The notes: generated by a model not told the origin, from the sequence alone. Numbered from the stretch's first letter, positions 25,196-33,360 are shown. The stretch is DNA of 37,128 nt from DATFMH01 sp035267045 (GCA_035267045.1 DATFMH010000118.1:1-37128); one strand, 5' to 3'. Made by a program: numbers and translations.

Positions 25196-25900
25196 TTATG
25201 AATTTTGTCCGTAATAAGCATTTTTGCCGTGTTTTCGCAAATAATGTTTCTCAATGAGAGAATCCTTCAATCGCGGAGCGTCGGGATTAACATTTAAAGC
25301 GATGTAAGCCATTTTGGCTATTTCCTCAAGTACGGCACTATTATAAACTGCCTTTTCAACTGTTTTCCCCCATGTAAAAGGAGCATGATTAGCTAGCAAC
25401 ACCATTTCAACCTCTTCATACGACAGGGAGCGTTCTTTAAATACATTGAGTATTTGAAATCCTGTCTGATATTCATAGTTACCTTTTATCATTTCATCAT
25501 TCATAACAGGTGCACAGGGAACATCAACAGGCATATGATCAGCATGTGTTGTTCCAAGAATGGGAATATCTGTCTGTGACTGGGCCCATGCTGTCGCATA
25601 GGTAGAATGAGTGTGAACGATACCACCTATATTGCTCCAATGCTTATATAAGACGGCATGTGTTCTTGTATCGGAAGATGGACGCAAGTCGCCTTCAACG
25701 GCTTCACCTTCAAAATCAACGATAACCATGTCTTCTGGTTTTAAATCCTTGTAAGGGACTCCACTTGGTTTTATGGCAAATACACCACGATCATGATCTG
25801 CTGCACTTGCATTACCAAATGTAAAAAGCACTAACCCCAATTCCGGAAGCTTCATATTACTTTCATATGCAGCTTTTTTTAATTCTTTGAAATCACTCAT
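25196..25900 (-). CDS. araD: L-ribulose-5-phosphate 4-epimerase
   Basis: Class II aldolase-family, zinc-dependent epimerase that turns L-ribulose 5-phosphate into D-xylulose 5-phosphate. The metal and active-site residues match E. coli AraD one to one: Asp77 (PSSDTRTH), His96 and His98 (IVHTHSTYATAWAQ) and His172 (NHAPFTWGK). FTFGNASA and FAIKPSGVPY form the phosphate-binding segments, and the C-terminus KHYLRKHGKNAYYGQ is a signature of the subfamily. The 234 residues are the usual length. Its ATG overlaps the end of araB by 8 bp (ATGAGTGA), which indicates translational coupling. Confidence 0.97.
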   Translation of the reverse strand: MSDFKELKKAAYESNMKLPELGLVLFTFGNASAADHDRGVFAIKPSGVPYKDLKPEDMVIVDFEGEAVEGDLRPSSDTRTHAVLYKHWSNIGGIVHTHSTYATAWAQSQTDIPILGTTHADHMPVDVPCAPVMNDEMIKGNYEYQTGFQILNVFKERSLSYEEVEMVLLANHAPFTWGKTVEKAVYNSAVLEEIAKMAYIALNVNPDAPRLKDSLIEKHYLRKHGKNAYYGQNS

Positions 25901-27608
25901 TTGAAACTGACTTTGTATAAGTTTTTTGTGAATTCATTGTTTGTTCTTCAACGATTTTACCCATCGCCTTGTATTCATCGTATAATTTCTCATATAACTT
26001 GGCGTTGCCGGGATCCGGTTGATAAACTTTGTCAAACCCTTGTCCCATATTCGTTTTTGCCTCGTCTATGCCAGAATACAATCCGGCAACCGTTGCTGCA
26101 AACATAGCAGCGCCCAGGGCCACAGTCTGATCTGTTTGAGCAATTTTTATAGGCATATTTAAAATATCAGCCAAAGTCTGCATTATATAAGGTGATTTCT
26201 TTGCTACACCTCCCAAACCAATAATTCCTTTGATGGGTATTCCTTCATCTACAAAACGGTCTACAATAACTTTAGCTCCGAAACAGGTGGCTTCGACAAG
26301 CGCCTTGAAAATTTTAGGAGCATCACTGCTAAGATCAAGTCCCCAAATAGCACCTTTCAACAGCTGATTAGCATCCGGCGTTCTTCTTCCGTTCAACCAA
26401 TCTAATGCCATAATACCGGTTTCCTTACCATGTAAGAGACGGGCCTTTTTGGTTAAAACAGGAATCATTTTATCAGCAGCCTCATTAAGTAATTGCTCTT
26501 TCTGAGATTCATTTAATACATCACTTTCCTGAATCACATTCTGCATTGGCCACATCAGCACATTCTTAAACCATGCATAGACATCACCAAAAGCAGATTG
26601 TCCCGCTTCCAAACCAAGCATACCGGGAATTACTGATCCGCTAACCTGACCGCATATACCTTTAACCAGTTTATCACCGGCTTCCTCTTCGGGAGCTACG
26701 AGAATATCACAAGTGGATGTTCCCATTACTTTACTTAAGTAGTATGGTTCGATTTCACCACCGACGGCTCCCATATGGGCATCAAATGCACCAACGCCAA
26801 TTTCTACGTCGTTGGGTAACCCTAATTTTTCGGCCCATTCTTCAGATATTATACCCGCCGATTGATCTGACGTATAGGTATCCTCGTATAGTCGCTCGCG
26901 CAATCCACCTAAAAGCGGATCTATGCTAATCAAAAAATCTTCGCATGGAAGTCCGCCGAAATCTTCGTGCCACATGGCCTTATGACCGGCGGCGCAACGA
27001 CTGCGTTTCATCTTACGGACATCGTTTCCCCCCGTCAATTCAAATGGAATCCAATCACAATGTTCAACCCATGAATAAGCTGCATTTTTTATTTTATCAT
27101 CTTCCCGAAGCGTATGTAATATCTTTGCCCAAAACCATTCCGATGAATAGATACCTCCAATGTATTTGGTATAATCAACTCCATCCCAGTTTTTTGACAA
27201 ATAATTTATCTCATCAGCTTCTTTCACAGCAGTGTGATCTTTCCAAAGAATAAACATCGCGTTCGGGTTATCTTTGAATTCATCTTTCAAGGCAAGCGGA
27301 CTGCCCTCGACATCTACAGCCACGGGAGTGGACCCTGTGGTATCTACTGAAATCGCTTTTATACTATTTACAATGTTATTTGGAACTTTGGAAAGTAGTT
27401 CTTTAATGGATTCTTCCAGACCTTCCAGATAATCCAGCGGATGTTGACGAAACATATTGACCGAACTGTCAATATACTTACCATCACGCCACCTTGGATA
27501 GTAACGTACTGCTTCTGCGAGAGGCTTCCCTGTAACTTGTACGATTACTGCTCTTACGGAATCGGTTCCAAAATCAATCCCTATTACATATTGATCACTA
27601 AACGCCAT
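25893..27608 (-). CDS. araB: Ribulokinase
   Basis: Phosphorylates L-ribulose to L-ribulose 5-phosphate with ATP. FGGY-family carbohydrate kinase of 571 residues, close to the roughly 565 of E. coli AraB and longer than xylulokinases. The N-terminal ATPase motif is GIDFGTDSVRAV (10-21). ISVDTTGSTPVAVD lies at about 86-99. The catalytic Asp276 is in GVGAFDAHMGAVGG. The VMGTSTCDI segment and the C-terminal GLGGVAKKSPYIMQTLADI ATP-binding motif are intact. First gene of the operon: a perfect AraR-type palindrome lies 74 bp upstream of its ATG. Confidence 0.97.
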   Translation of the reverse strand: MAFSDQYVIGIDFGTDSVRAVIVQVTGKPLAEAVRYYPRWRDGKYIDSSVNMFRQHPLDYLEGLEESIKELLSKVPNNIVNSIKAISVDTTGSTPVAVDVEGSPLALKDEFKDNPNAMFILWKDHTAVKEADEINYLSKNWDGVDYTKYIGGIYSSEWFWAKILHTLREDDKIKNAAYSWVEHCDWIPFELTGGNDVRKMKRSRCAAGHKAMWHEDFGGLPCEDFLISIDPLLGGLRERLYEDTYTSDQSAGIISEEWAEKLGLPNDVEIGVGAFDAHMGAVGGEIEPYYLSKVMGTSTCDILVAPEEEAGDKLVKGICGQVSGSVIPGMLGLEAGQSAFGDVYAWFKNVLMWPMQNVIQESDVLNESQKEQLLNEAADKMIPVLTKKARLLHGKETGIMALDWLNGRRTPDANQLLKGAIWGLDLSSDAPKIFKALVEATCFGAKVIVDRFVDEGIPIKGIIGLGGVAKKSPYIMQTLADILNMPIKIAQTDQTVALGAAMFAATVAGLYSGIDEAKTNMGQGFDKVYQPDPGNAKLYEKLYDEYKAMGKIVEEQTMNSQKTYTKSVSNE

Positions 27609-27681
27609 TCATAACCCTATTTTAAACAAACTCTTAAATTAGATTACAAATGATAGCAGCATAGTCCTGCATCATTCTATT

Positions 27682-27700
27682 AAGTGTTATTATAACACTT
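27682..27700. promoter_or_regulatory. Probable AraR operator upstream of araB (perfect palindrome)
   Basis: AAGTGTTATTATAACACTT is a perfect 19-bp palindrome with a one-base centre, in the 178-bp gap between the araR stop and the araB start. A 16/19 match lies upstream of the symporter at 29035-29053. The repressor gene is adjacent. Binding by AraR is inferred. Confidence 0.8.
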
Positions 27701-27786
27701 TAATATGTGGTTTGCAAGACCTCCTGTCCTCTATAAAAAATCTATGACTTCAAAAAAACGATACTACTTAAAAAGTATGGGGAATA

Positions 27787-28491
27787 TTACGGTTTCAGTG
27801 GCTTGAAGATAAGGCTATCTCCATCCTTAATTCTCTTATTATATTTATCTTCGTCGAATTTATAAAAAAAGGCTCCCTTCTTGGAGTATTTTTTTTGCTT
27901 TTCATTAGTTTTAATGAGCACATCCATTGAAAGGATACGACGACGAAAATTCCTTTTATCCAGAGAGGTTTCATATATGGCTTCGTACAATTGCTGCAAT
28001 TCAGGTAATGTGAATTTTTCAGGTAAAAGTTCGAACCCGACAGGTTGATGAGAAGCTTTAAAACGAAGCCGTGACTTCGCGGCTTCCACCATCTCGTTAT
28101 GATCAAATATTAAATTGGGTATACCATCAATAGGGAACCAGTGAGCACTGTACTTTCTAACTAATTCTTTATCATGTTTCTGTATATTGATGAGAGCATA
28201 ATAGGCAATCGACACAGTTCGCTCTACCGGGTCACGATCCACCTCTCCGAATCCGTGTAACTGTTCGAGATATACATTTTTTAAACCTGTTAAATTATTA
28301 AGAACGCGACCCGCAGCTTCATCCAGACTTTCATCTTTTTTTAAAAATCCACCCATTAATGACCATTTCCCCATCTCGGGTTCAAAGTTACGCTTGATCA
28401 ATAATAGTTTTAAATTTTCGCGATCAAAACCAAAAATAATACAATCAACAGCTACTAATATTCGATCATGCTCGTCATAATAATTCCCCAT
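27787..28491 (-). CDS. araR: NUDIX-family arabinose repressor AraR
   Basis: DNA-binding regulator of the kind described in gut Bacteroides, where a NUDIX-type AraR represses L-arabinose genes and is released by arabinose. The N-terminal NUDIX fold spans about 10-145 and the C-terminal winged helix about 158-230 (FTLPELQQLYEAIYET, DKRNFRRRILSMDVLI). The NUDIX box at 48-70 keeps Gly48, Glu54, Arg62 and Gly69. The three catalytic positions of the REUxEE motif are Val63, Asn66 and Leu67, so hydrolase activity is very unlikely and a ligand sensor is expected. It lies between the araBDA operon and the symporter it probably controls, transcribed in the same direction as araB. Related NrtR regulators of NAD metabolism are the alternative, made unlikely by the context. 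Confidence 0.92.
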   Translation of the reverse strand: MGNYYDEHDRILVAVDCIIFGFDRENLKLLLIKRNFEPEMGKWSLMGGFLKKDESLDEAAGRVLNNLTGLKNVYLEQLHGFGEVDRDPVERTVSIAYYALINIQKHDKELVRKYSAHWFPIDGIPNLIFDHNEMVEAAKSRLRFKASHQPVGFELLPEKFTLPELQQLYEAIYETSLDKRNFRRRILSMDVLIKTNEKQKKYSKKGAFFYKFDEDKYNKRIKDGDSLIFKPLKP

Positions 28492-28513
28492 AACAACTTA
28501 TCTTAAACTTAGT

Positions 28514-28529
28514 ATTATTAATTAATAAT
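28514..28529. promoter_or_regulatory. Perfect AT-only palindrome before araR
   Basis: ATTATTAATTAATAAT is self-complementary over 16 bp and lies 23 bp upstream of the araR ATG. It could be an autoregulatory site, but it differs from the AAGTGTTAT operators and consists only of A and T, so chance is possible. Confidence 0.35.
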
Positions 28530-28871
28530 CAACTTATTACCTGATAAATCTCCAATTTTCACGAACGTCTGTAGATGCCATAATAATCTGTATAAAAGAT
28601 CACATCTCCTCTATATTTGAAAACCAAATATAATGATCATAAATAATATTTTTTGCAGGATAAAATTTTCACAATATCAAGGCACCTTATAAATTCTTGC
28701 GAGTTATAAAGATGTATATGCTTTATAATTTCCTAAATAATAACTACATCATTAATATGCCACTACAATATTTGCAGGTATAATGCTTAGAATGCTATAT
28801 GTTATGATTCGGGAAAATTATTTATAATAAATCTGAAAAGATTGTTAAAATAACACAGAAACACATACAGT

Positions 28872-28924
28872 GTACTAAAATAAATTATAGTAATTATTCC
28901 GCTTGTAATTTGGAATTTTAGTAC
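28872..28924. repeat. Inverted repeat upstream of the symporter
   Basis: GTACTAAAAT (28872-28881) pairs exactly with ATTTTAGTAC (28915-28924). Just inside, AAATTA (28882-28887) pairs with TAATTT (28906-28911), leaving a 3-nt bulge and an 18-nt loop. Confidence 0.6.
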
Positions 28925-29034
28925 TATCACCGCATTATCACCAAATCATTTATACTAATTGATCTTTTACGGCTATAGCAACTAATTCCAGAAATTTAAA
29001 ATTCCTTGGAAAAAGATTTGCACACGAACAACAA

Positions 29035-29053
29035 AAGTGTTACAATGACACTT
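29035..29053. promoter_or_regulatory. Probable AraR operator upstream of the symporter
   Basis: AAGTGTTACAATGACACTT matches the araB operator at 16 of 19 positions and keeps both AAGTGTTA and ACACTT arms. It lies 15 bp after AAGATTTG (29013-29020), a near match to the -7 consensus, a position from which a repressor could block initiation. Confidence 0.7.
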
Positions 29054-29160
29054 ATAATCAGTATTGCTGATCAGTGCTATGGGCAGTGTCAAAAAAATAG
29101 TAACAAAAACACATTGATAGTCTGCTTAAAAAATGTCTTTGCGTAATACCCATAATCAAT

Positions 29161-29176
29161 TGTAAAAGCGTTTCCA
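29161..29176. promoter_or_regulatory. LacI-family-like operator candidate
   Basis: TGTAAAAGCGTTTCCA has the AAAnCGnTTT-like core seen in many LacI-family and cre operators. The two halves match only partly and no LacI-type gene is in the window. Confidence 0.3.
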
Positions 29177-29312
29177 ATATTTTTATAAATGATTTTCGGG
29201 TATTGGCATATTAAAAACTAATGATAACTCTCATTACAAATGTTAAGCGATAAGTCGGGAATGCAGGAACATTCTTAATCTTATTTTTAACACAAAAATA
29301 AATAGAAATCAT

Positions 29313-29417
29313 ATGCAACCTTTAATCTGGAAAGTAATTCCACATCCTTTTGCTATTCCTGGTTCTGTTGCCTGCCTGTTAAGTAATAAAAAACGGGAGG
29401 ATACTAATGCTTGTTAA
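29313..29417 (+). CDS. Small upstream ORF (34 codons) overlapping the symporter start
   Basis: An ATG at 29313 opens 34 codons (MQPLIWKVIPHPFAIPGSVA and onward, ending REDTNAC) and stops at TAA 29415-29417, overlapping the symporter ATG (29407) in another frame. No homologue is recognised. There is no convincing Shine-Dalgarno sequence before its own ATG, while the symporter SD (CGGGAGG, 29394-29400) lies inside it. Translation through this ORF would affect access to the symporter start, so a coupled leader peptide is conceivable. Equally it may be a chance ORF. Confidence 0.3.
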   Translation: MQPLIWKVIPHPFAIPGSVACLLSNKKREDTNAC

Positions 29418-31131
29418 TATATTATCATTTTTAACATTCCTCGATAGCCAATCGATCGTATCTTTGGGCTGGGGAGACATGTTAATTATTGTACTCTATT
29501 TTCTGCTTGTATTAGGTATTGGCTATTATTTGAAAAACTTTACCAAAACCGGTGAAGGTTTTTTCCTGGCAGGACGGAATATGACGGCATGGATTGCCGG
29601 CCTTGCTTTTATTTCAGCGAATCTCGGCTCACTTGAATTAATGGGTTGGGCTGCTTCCGCATATCAATATGGAATTCTTGCCACGCATTGGTATTGGATC
29701 GGAGCTATTCCGGCAATGCTTTTCCTTGGTATCATTATGATGCCCTTTTATTACATATCTAAGACACACTCCGTTCCCGGATATCTAAAATTGAGATTTG
29801 GCGAAGGATCCAGAATGCTTGCCGCTATTTCATTTGCACTAATGACCGTCTTGATGAGTGGTGTCAATATGTTCGCTATGGCTCTTGTCATGAAAGTTGT
29901 AGTAGGATGGAATCTTAATTTTAGTATATGGGTTTCATCACTAACTGTGATGGTCTATGTCGGACTTGGCGGACTTCTATCGGCAATATTCAATGAAGTA
30001 TTGCAATTCATGCTCATTTGGCTTGGATCGCTGCTGGTACCCATTCTTGGATTAATTGAAGTTGGGAGTTGGAGCGGTTTGGTTGCTAAAATTCATCATA
30101 ATGTAAGTGGTAATTATTTACATTTATGGAGCTCACTGGGCCATTATACCAACAACCCAATGGGTATCAACTGGATAGGCATTATCTTCGGATTGGGATT
30201 TGTGATTTCTTTCGGTTACTGGACTACCGATTTCCTGGTCGTCCAACGATTGCTTTCTGCTAAAGATCTCCGATCAGCTAAAATGGCACCTATCATTGGT
30301 TCGGCATTTAAGATGATGCTTCCGTTCATTGTCATCCTTCCGGGACTTATCGGTTTGGCTGTTATGCCAGGTCTTGTCGGACAAAATCAAGCCATTGCAT
30401 CCGGTGCTCAAAGCTATAATGAAATACTCCCGTTAATGATGGCTCGCTATCTTGGTCCCGGATTGTTAGGATTGGGTATAACCGCTCTTATTGCGGGATT
30501 CATGTCCGGTATGGCCGGAAATGTAAGTGCATTTGCAACGGTCTGGACGTATGATATCTATAGACCGATTCAAAAAGCGTTATCACCTAAGGAATATTCC
30601 GATAAGCATTATGTCAAAATTGGTCGTTGGAGCACATTCGTTGGTGTGATCATAAGTATTGGTACCGCTTATCTTGTTGAGCAGTCGGCAAGTATTATGG
30701 ATTATGTCCAGGCATTATTCAGCTTCTTCATAGCTCCGTTGTTCGGAACAATTATTCTTGGAATGTTATGGAAACGCACAACGTCTCAAGGTGGTTTCTG
30801 GGGCCTGCTTGTTGGTATGGCGTCCTCGATCGGTATGTGGATTTGGGTACGACTCGATCCTGCCGCATTGAGTATTATTGCCGGATCTGCTGATGCTAAA
30901 GCTATGGCTGAAGACATGTACAGAGCCTTATGGTCATGGTTAATCTGTGTGGCTGTAACTGTTGTAGTTAGTTATATGACAACACCGAAGCCGGAAGCCG
31001 AACTAACAGGACTTGTGAGAGGTTGTACCGAACTTCCCTCCGAGGGACATCTACGGTTAACCCAAAGGCCGATTTTCTGGGCAGGAATTGTTTCTGTCGT
31101 TTTCGTAATATTACAAATCATATTCTGGTAA
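29407..31131 (+). CDS. Sodium:solute symporter (SSS family), likely L-arabinose importer
   Basis: Inner-membrane sodium-coupled transporter of the SSS/SGLT family, 574 residues with about 14 hydrophobic segments. Recognisable parts are GYYLKNFTKTGEGFFLAGRNM after the first helix (about 39-59), the segment FISANLGSLELMGWAASAYQYG (about 68-89), the conserved GGLLSAIFNEVLQF (about 192-205), FGYWTTDFLVVQRLLSAKD (about 269-288) and the GITALIAGFMSGMAGNVSAFATVWTYDIY stretch (about 358-386) that carries the family sodium-site region. Substrate is inferred from its place opposite araR and from the AraR-like operator upstream. A strong SD (GGGAGG) precedes the ATG, unlike most genes here. The next gene begins 13 bp downstream. 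Galactose or another pentose remains possible. Confidence 0.9.
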   Translation: MLVNILSFLTFLDSQSIVSLGWGDMLIIVLYFLLVLGIGYYLKNFTKTGEGFFLAGRNMTAWIAGLAFISANLGSLELMGWAASAYQYGILATHWYWIGAIPAMLFLGIIMMPFYYISKTHSVPGYLKLRFGEGSRMLAAISFALMTVLMSGVNMFAMALVMKVVVGWNLNFSIWVSSLTVMVYVGLGGLLSAIFNEVLQFMLIWLGSLLVPILGLIEVGSWSGLVAKIHHNVSGNYLHLWSSLGHYTNNPMGINWIGIIFGLGFVISFGYWTTDFLVVQRLLSAKDLRSAKMAPIIGSAFKMMLPFIVILPGLIGLAVMPGLVGQNQAIASGAQSYNEILPLMMARYLGPGLLGLGITALIAGFMSGMAGNVSAFATVWTYDIYRPIQKALSPKEYSDKHYVKIGRWSTFVGVIISIGTAYLVEQSASIMDYVQALFSFFIAPLFGTIILGMLWKRTTSQGGFWGLLVGMASSIGMWIWVRLDPAALSIIAGSADAKAMAEDMYRALWSWLICVAVTVVVSYMTTPKPEAELTGLVRGCTELPSEGHLRLTQRPIFWAGIVSVVFVILQIIFW

Positions 31132-31144
31132 GGAGGAAATTATT

Positions 31145-31411
31145 ATGGGCGAAGATGCAAGAATATCTATCTGGTTTTTCATCGGTTCATTACTTACGCT
31201 TTATGGAATCATAATTTTCGTGGTAAGCTTACCACCCATTTTTTTATCGGCACCTGAACCGAATGTCGTTCTGGCCAGACTCCATGCCGGATTTTGGTGG
31301 GGTATATTACTCTTCGGTTTGGGAGTAATGTATGTATACTTGTTCTGGCCTTCTAAAACAGAAGGTGAGGAACCGGAAGAACAGAAAGAACTATCTGATC
31401 CGGAAGATTAA
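31145..31411 (+). CDS. Small two-helix membrane protein, possible symporter partner
   Basis: An 88-residue protein with two predicted membrane helices (about 9-30 and 48-68), a short loop with PEPNVVLARLHAGFWWG, and a strongly acidic C-terminal tail (KTEGEEPEEQKELSDPED). No family is recognised with certainty. It follows the symporter by 13 bp with its own strong SD (AAGGAGGAAA, overlapping the symporter stop) and shares its terminator. The two proteins are therefore probably made together. The arrangement recalls other SSS transporters paired with small two-helix proteins (DUF485/YjcH with ActP, and DUF4212), though the order here is symporter first. A role as an accessory subunit is inference. 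Confidence 0.8.
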   Translation: MGEDARISIWFFIGSLLTLYGIIIFVVSLPPIFLSAPEPNVVLARLHAGFWWGILLFGLGVMYVYLFWPSKTEGEEPEEQKELSDPED

Positions 31412-31450
31412 CAAACAATTCATTTATGTAATTCTGTAATCAGAAAAATT

Positions 31451-31482
31451 AAAAGGCCTGGGAGTATTTCCGGGCCTTTTTT
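31451..31482 (+). terminator. Intrinsic terminator of the symporter operon
   Basis: AAAAGGCCTGG pairs with CCGGGCCTTTT (one G-U pair) across an 8-nt loop and runs into TTTTTT, 39 bp after the stop of the small membrane protein. Confidence 0.93.
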
Positions 31483-31851
31483 ATTGTTTCTTTAACCAAT
31501 AGAAATCAGAACGGACGAATCATATGGTAATTAATGTGAAAACTGGTTAAGAAAATATATTCAACACCAGCAAACGGGGCAGGTATATCAGGAATAGTTC
31601 TTTCCACCCGTTATACAGTTGGCCATTTATATTAATTTCCCTGGGACTTATCTGGATAAGTCTTTATTCTTAAAAACGGTTGTTAAATAGCTTCCTAAAA
31701 TCTACGAAAAGGGATAAACATGAATAGCCTCAAATGGAGTATAATGTACCGATCCGCCAATCTTACTTAACTTAGTGGGATTGAATAAAAGAATATTATT
31801 TCCTCTTTGGTATCAATGTATTACCGAATCCGACATCCGGTAACAATTATC
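31483..31851. other. Intergenic region between convergent operons
   Basis: About 370 bp between the symporter-operon terminator and the GH43 stop. No gene, RNA or clear terminator for the leftward GH51-GH97-GH43 operon was seen. Confidence 0.4.
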
Positions 31852-33360
31852 TCATTCCAATTCTACTTTCTTACCCCAAATACTAAAGCCATTCGATCCT
31901 AAACCGGTGTAGACGATAGTCTTTCGATTATTTTCCCAATCCCAGCCATTAGATACCGTTAGAATAGTGGTGTCTTCCTTTTCGGAATTTATTATTTCCA
32001 GATGCTTTCCATCCAGTTTCCAGGTTTCCTGAGGATTACCATCGATCATACCTGAACTCAAATAATTTTTAATAATGGAATTATCGAATTCTGTAGTATC
32101 ATAATGCCAGCCACCCGGAGGTATTTGTCCCTGCCACAGTTTCACCGTATCCTTGATGGTATGCAGATTTATTTGTTCCCATTTACCTTTAATATCATTT
32201 TGAGTTATAGGTGTTTGCGGGATAGCATCATATCGTTCGGGTGATACAACCGGCCAGCCGGATGGAGTCCAGAATATTTTGCGAACATGTAAATCCATCA
32301 TCTCATTACCGGGTGCCAGTCTGCCCTGATGAAACATAAAATACTGTCCATTGTCATCCAAGACGCCACAATGGCCGACTCCGGCCCAACCCGGATGATT
32401 CCTGAAACGATAAGCATATGTCAATACGGGATAATTATTCTGTGGCCTGGCCATATTATGTCCGTAGAAATCATAGTATGGTCCGTCAGGCTTATCTGCC
32501 CGGCCTACGCGAACATTATAATGAGTAAATAATGGCCCGTACGAAACAAACAAAAAATATTTTTTCAATTTGGAATTATAAATCACTTCAGGTGCTTCAA
32601 TAATTTGTGTATCTCCATTAGCACGTTTAGCGATTAGCTTACCGTGGCCTCCCGGATTCTTTGCAAGCCCCGTCGCGGAATTCAATGGAAGACAATAAAT
32701 CCCATTAAAATAGGAGCCGTAGATCAACCATTCTTTGCCATTATTCGGATCTTTTGCAACTGTAGGATCAATGGCATTCATCACGTTATTGGTATCCGTC
32801 TTGACAACACTACCCATCTGTTTCCACGGCCCCATCGGCGATTTGCTCGTTGCCAGCCCGATATAGGAAGTATTGGCACCAAATACTGATACGGCATAAT
32901 ACAAACGAAATTGGTCGCCAAATTTAGTAATATAGGGCGCCCAAATACCATTAGGTTTCTTACCACCTGATACATTCTTTATATATTGAACGATATTGTC
33001 CGGTATATGAGTAAAAGCCCAGCCCATAAATTGCCAATGCACCAAATCCTTTGATCTTCTCACCTGGATATTTCCGATATGAATGGAATCCGACTTCATG
33101 GAAACACCCCTGGGATGATATATGGCATCCGTCGAAAATAAATAATAATAATCACCGGCTTTAATACATGAGGGATCATGGACATTATGAGTTCCCCATT
33201 GTTTATAATGCCGGATACCAGCGATGTCCCGGTAATTATCTTTTATTCCCGGCGCATAGATACTCTTTTGTGATTCCTTTTGTTGCTTGTTGCATGAAAC
33301 CATGAATATCGTGGCAACGATCATAATTGCCGATAATAACACTACTCTTACTTTTTCCAT
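31852..33360 (-). CDS. GH43 endo-arabinanase-like lipoprotein
   Basis: Predicted arabinan endo-1,5-alpha-L-arabinosidase of glycoside hydrolase family 43, in the extended-substrate group resembling Bacillus Abn2. Lipoprotein signal with lipobox FMVSC (Cys23). The five-bladed propeller carries the GH43 catalytic triad: Asp62 (HNVHDPSC, general base), Asp198 (NAIDPTV, pKa modulator) and Glu255 (IIEAPEV, general acid). WAPYITKFGDQFRLYYAVSVFG and a later GHCGVL, likely at the calcium site, fit the family. The C-terminal roughly 110 residues (from about 395) form the beta domain of the longer arabinanases. Third gene of the leftward operon, 22 bp after GH97. It would cut the alpha-1,5-arabinan backbone on the cell surface or in the periplasm. 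Confidence 0.9.
   Translation of the reverse strand: MEKVRVVLLSAIMIVATIFMVSCNKQQKESQKSIYAPGIKDNYRDIAGIRHYKQWGTHNVHDPSCIKAGDYYYLFSTDAIYHPRGVSMKSDSIHIGNIQVRRSKDLVHWQFMGWAFTHIPDNIVQYIKNVSGGKKPNGIWAPYITKFGDQFRLYYAVSVFGANTSYIGLATSKSPMGPWKQMGSVVKTDTNNVMNAIDPTVAKDPNNGKEWLIYGSYFNGIYCLPLNSATGLAKNPGGHGKLIAKRANGDTQIIEAPEVIYNSKLKKYFLFVSYGPLFTHYNVRVGRADKPDGPYYDFYGHNMARPQNNYPVLTYAYRFRNHPGWAGVGHCGVLDDNGQYFMFHQGRLAPGNEMMDLHVRKIFWTPSGWPVVSPERYDAIPQTPITQNDIKGKWEQINLHTIKDTVKLWQGQIPPGGWHYDTTEFDNSIIKNYLSSGMIDGNPQETWKLDGKHLEIINSEKEDTTILTVSNGWDWENNRKTIVYTGLGSNGFSIWGKKVELE

Larger units (their letters stand above)
28492..29406. other. Long regulatory region between araR and the symporter
   Basis: This 915-bp divergent intergenic region contains a perfect 16-bp palindrome near the araR start (28514-28529), face-to-face TATATTTG boxes (28612-28632), a 16-bp-armed inverted repeat (28872-28924), an AraR-like operator (29035-29053), a LacI-operator-like sequence (29161-29176) and a 34-codon ORF overlapping the symporter start. 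No larger gene is supported. Confidence 0.6.
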
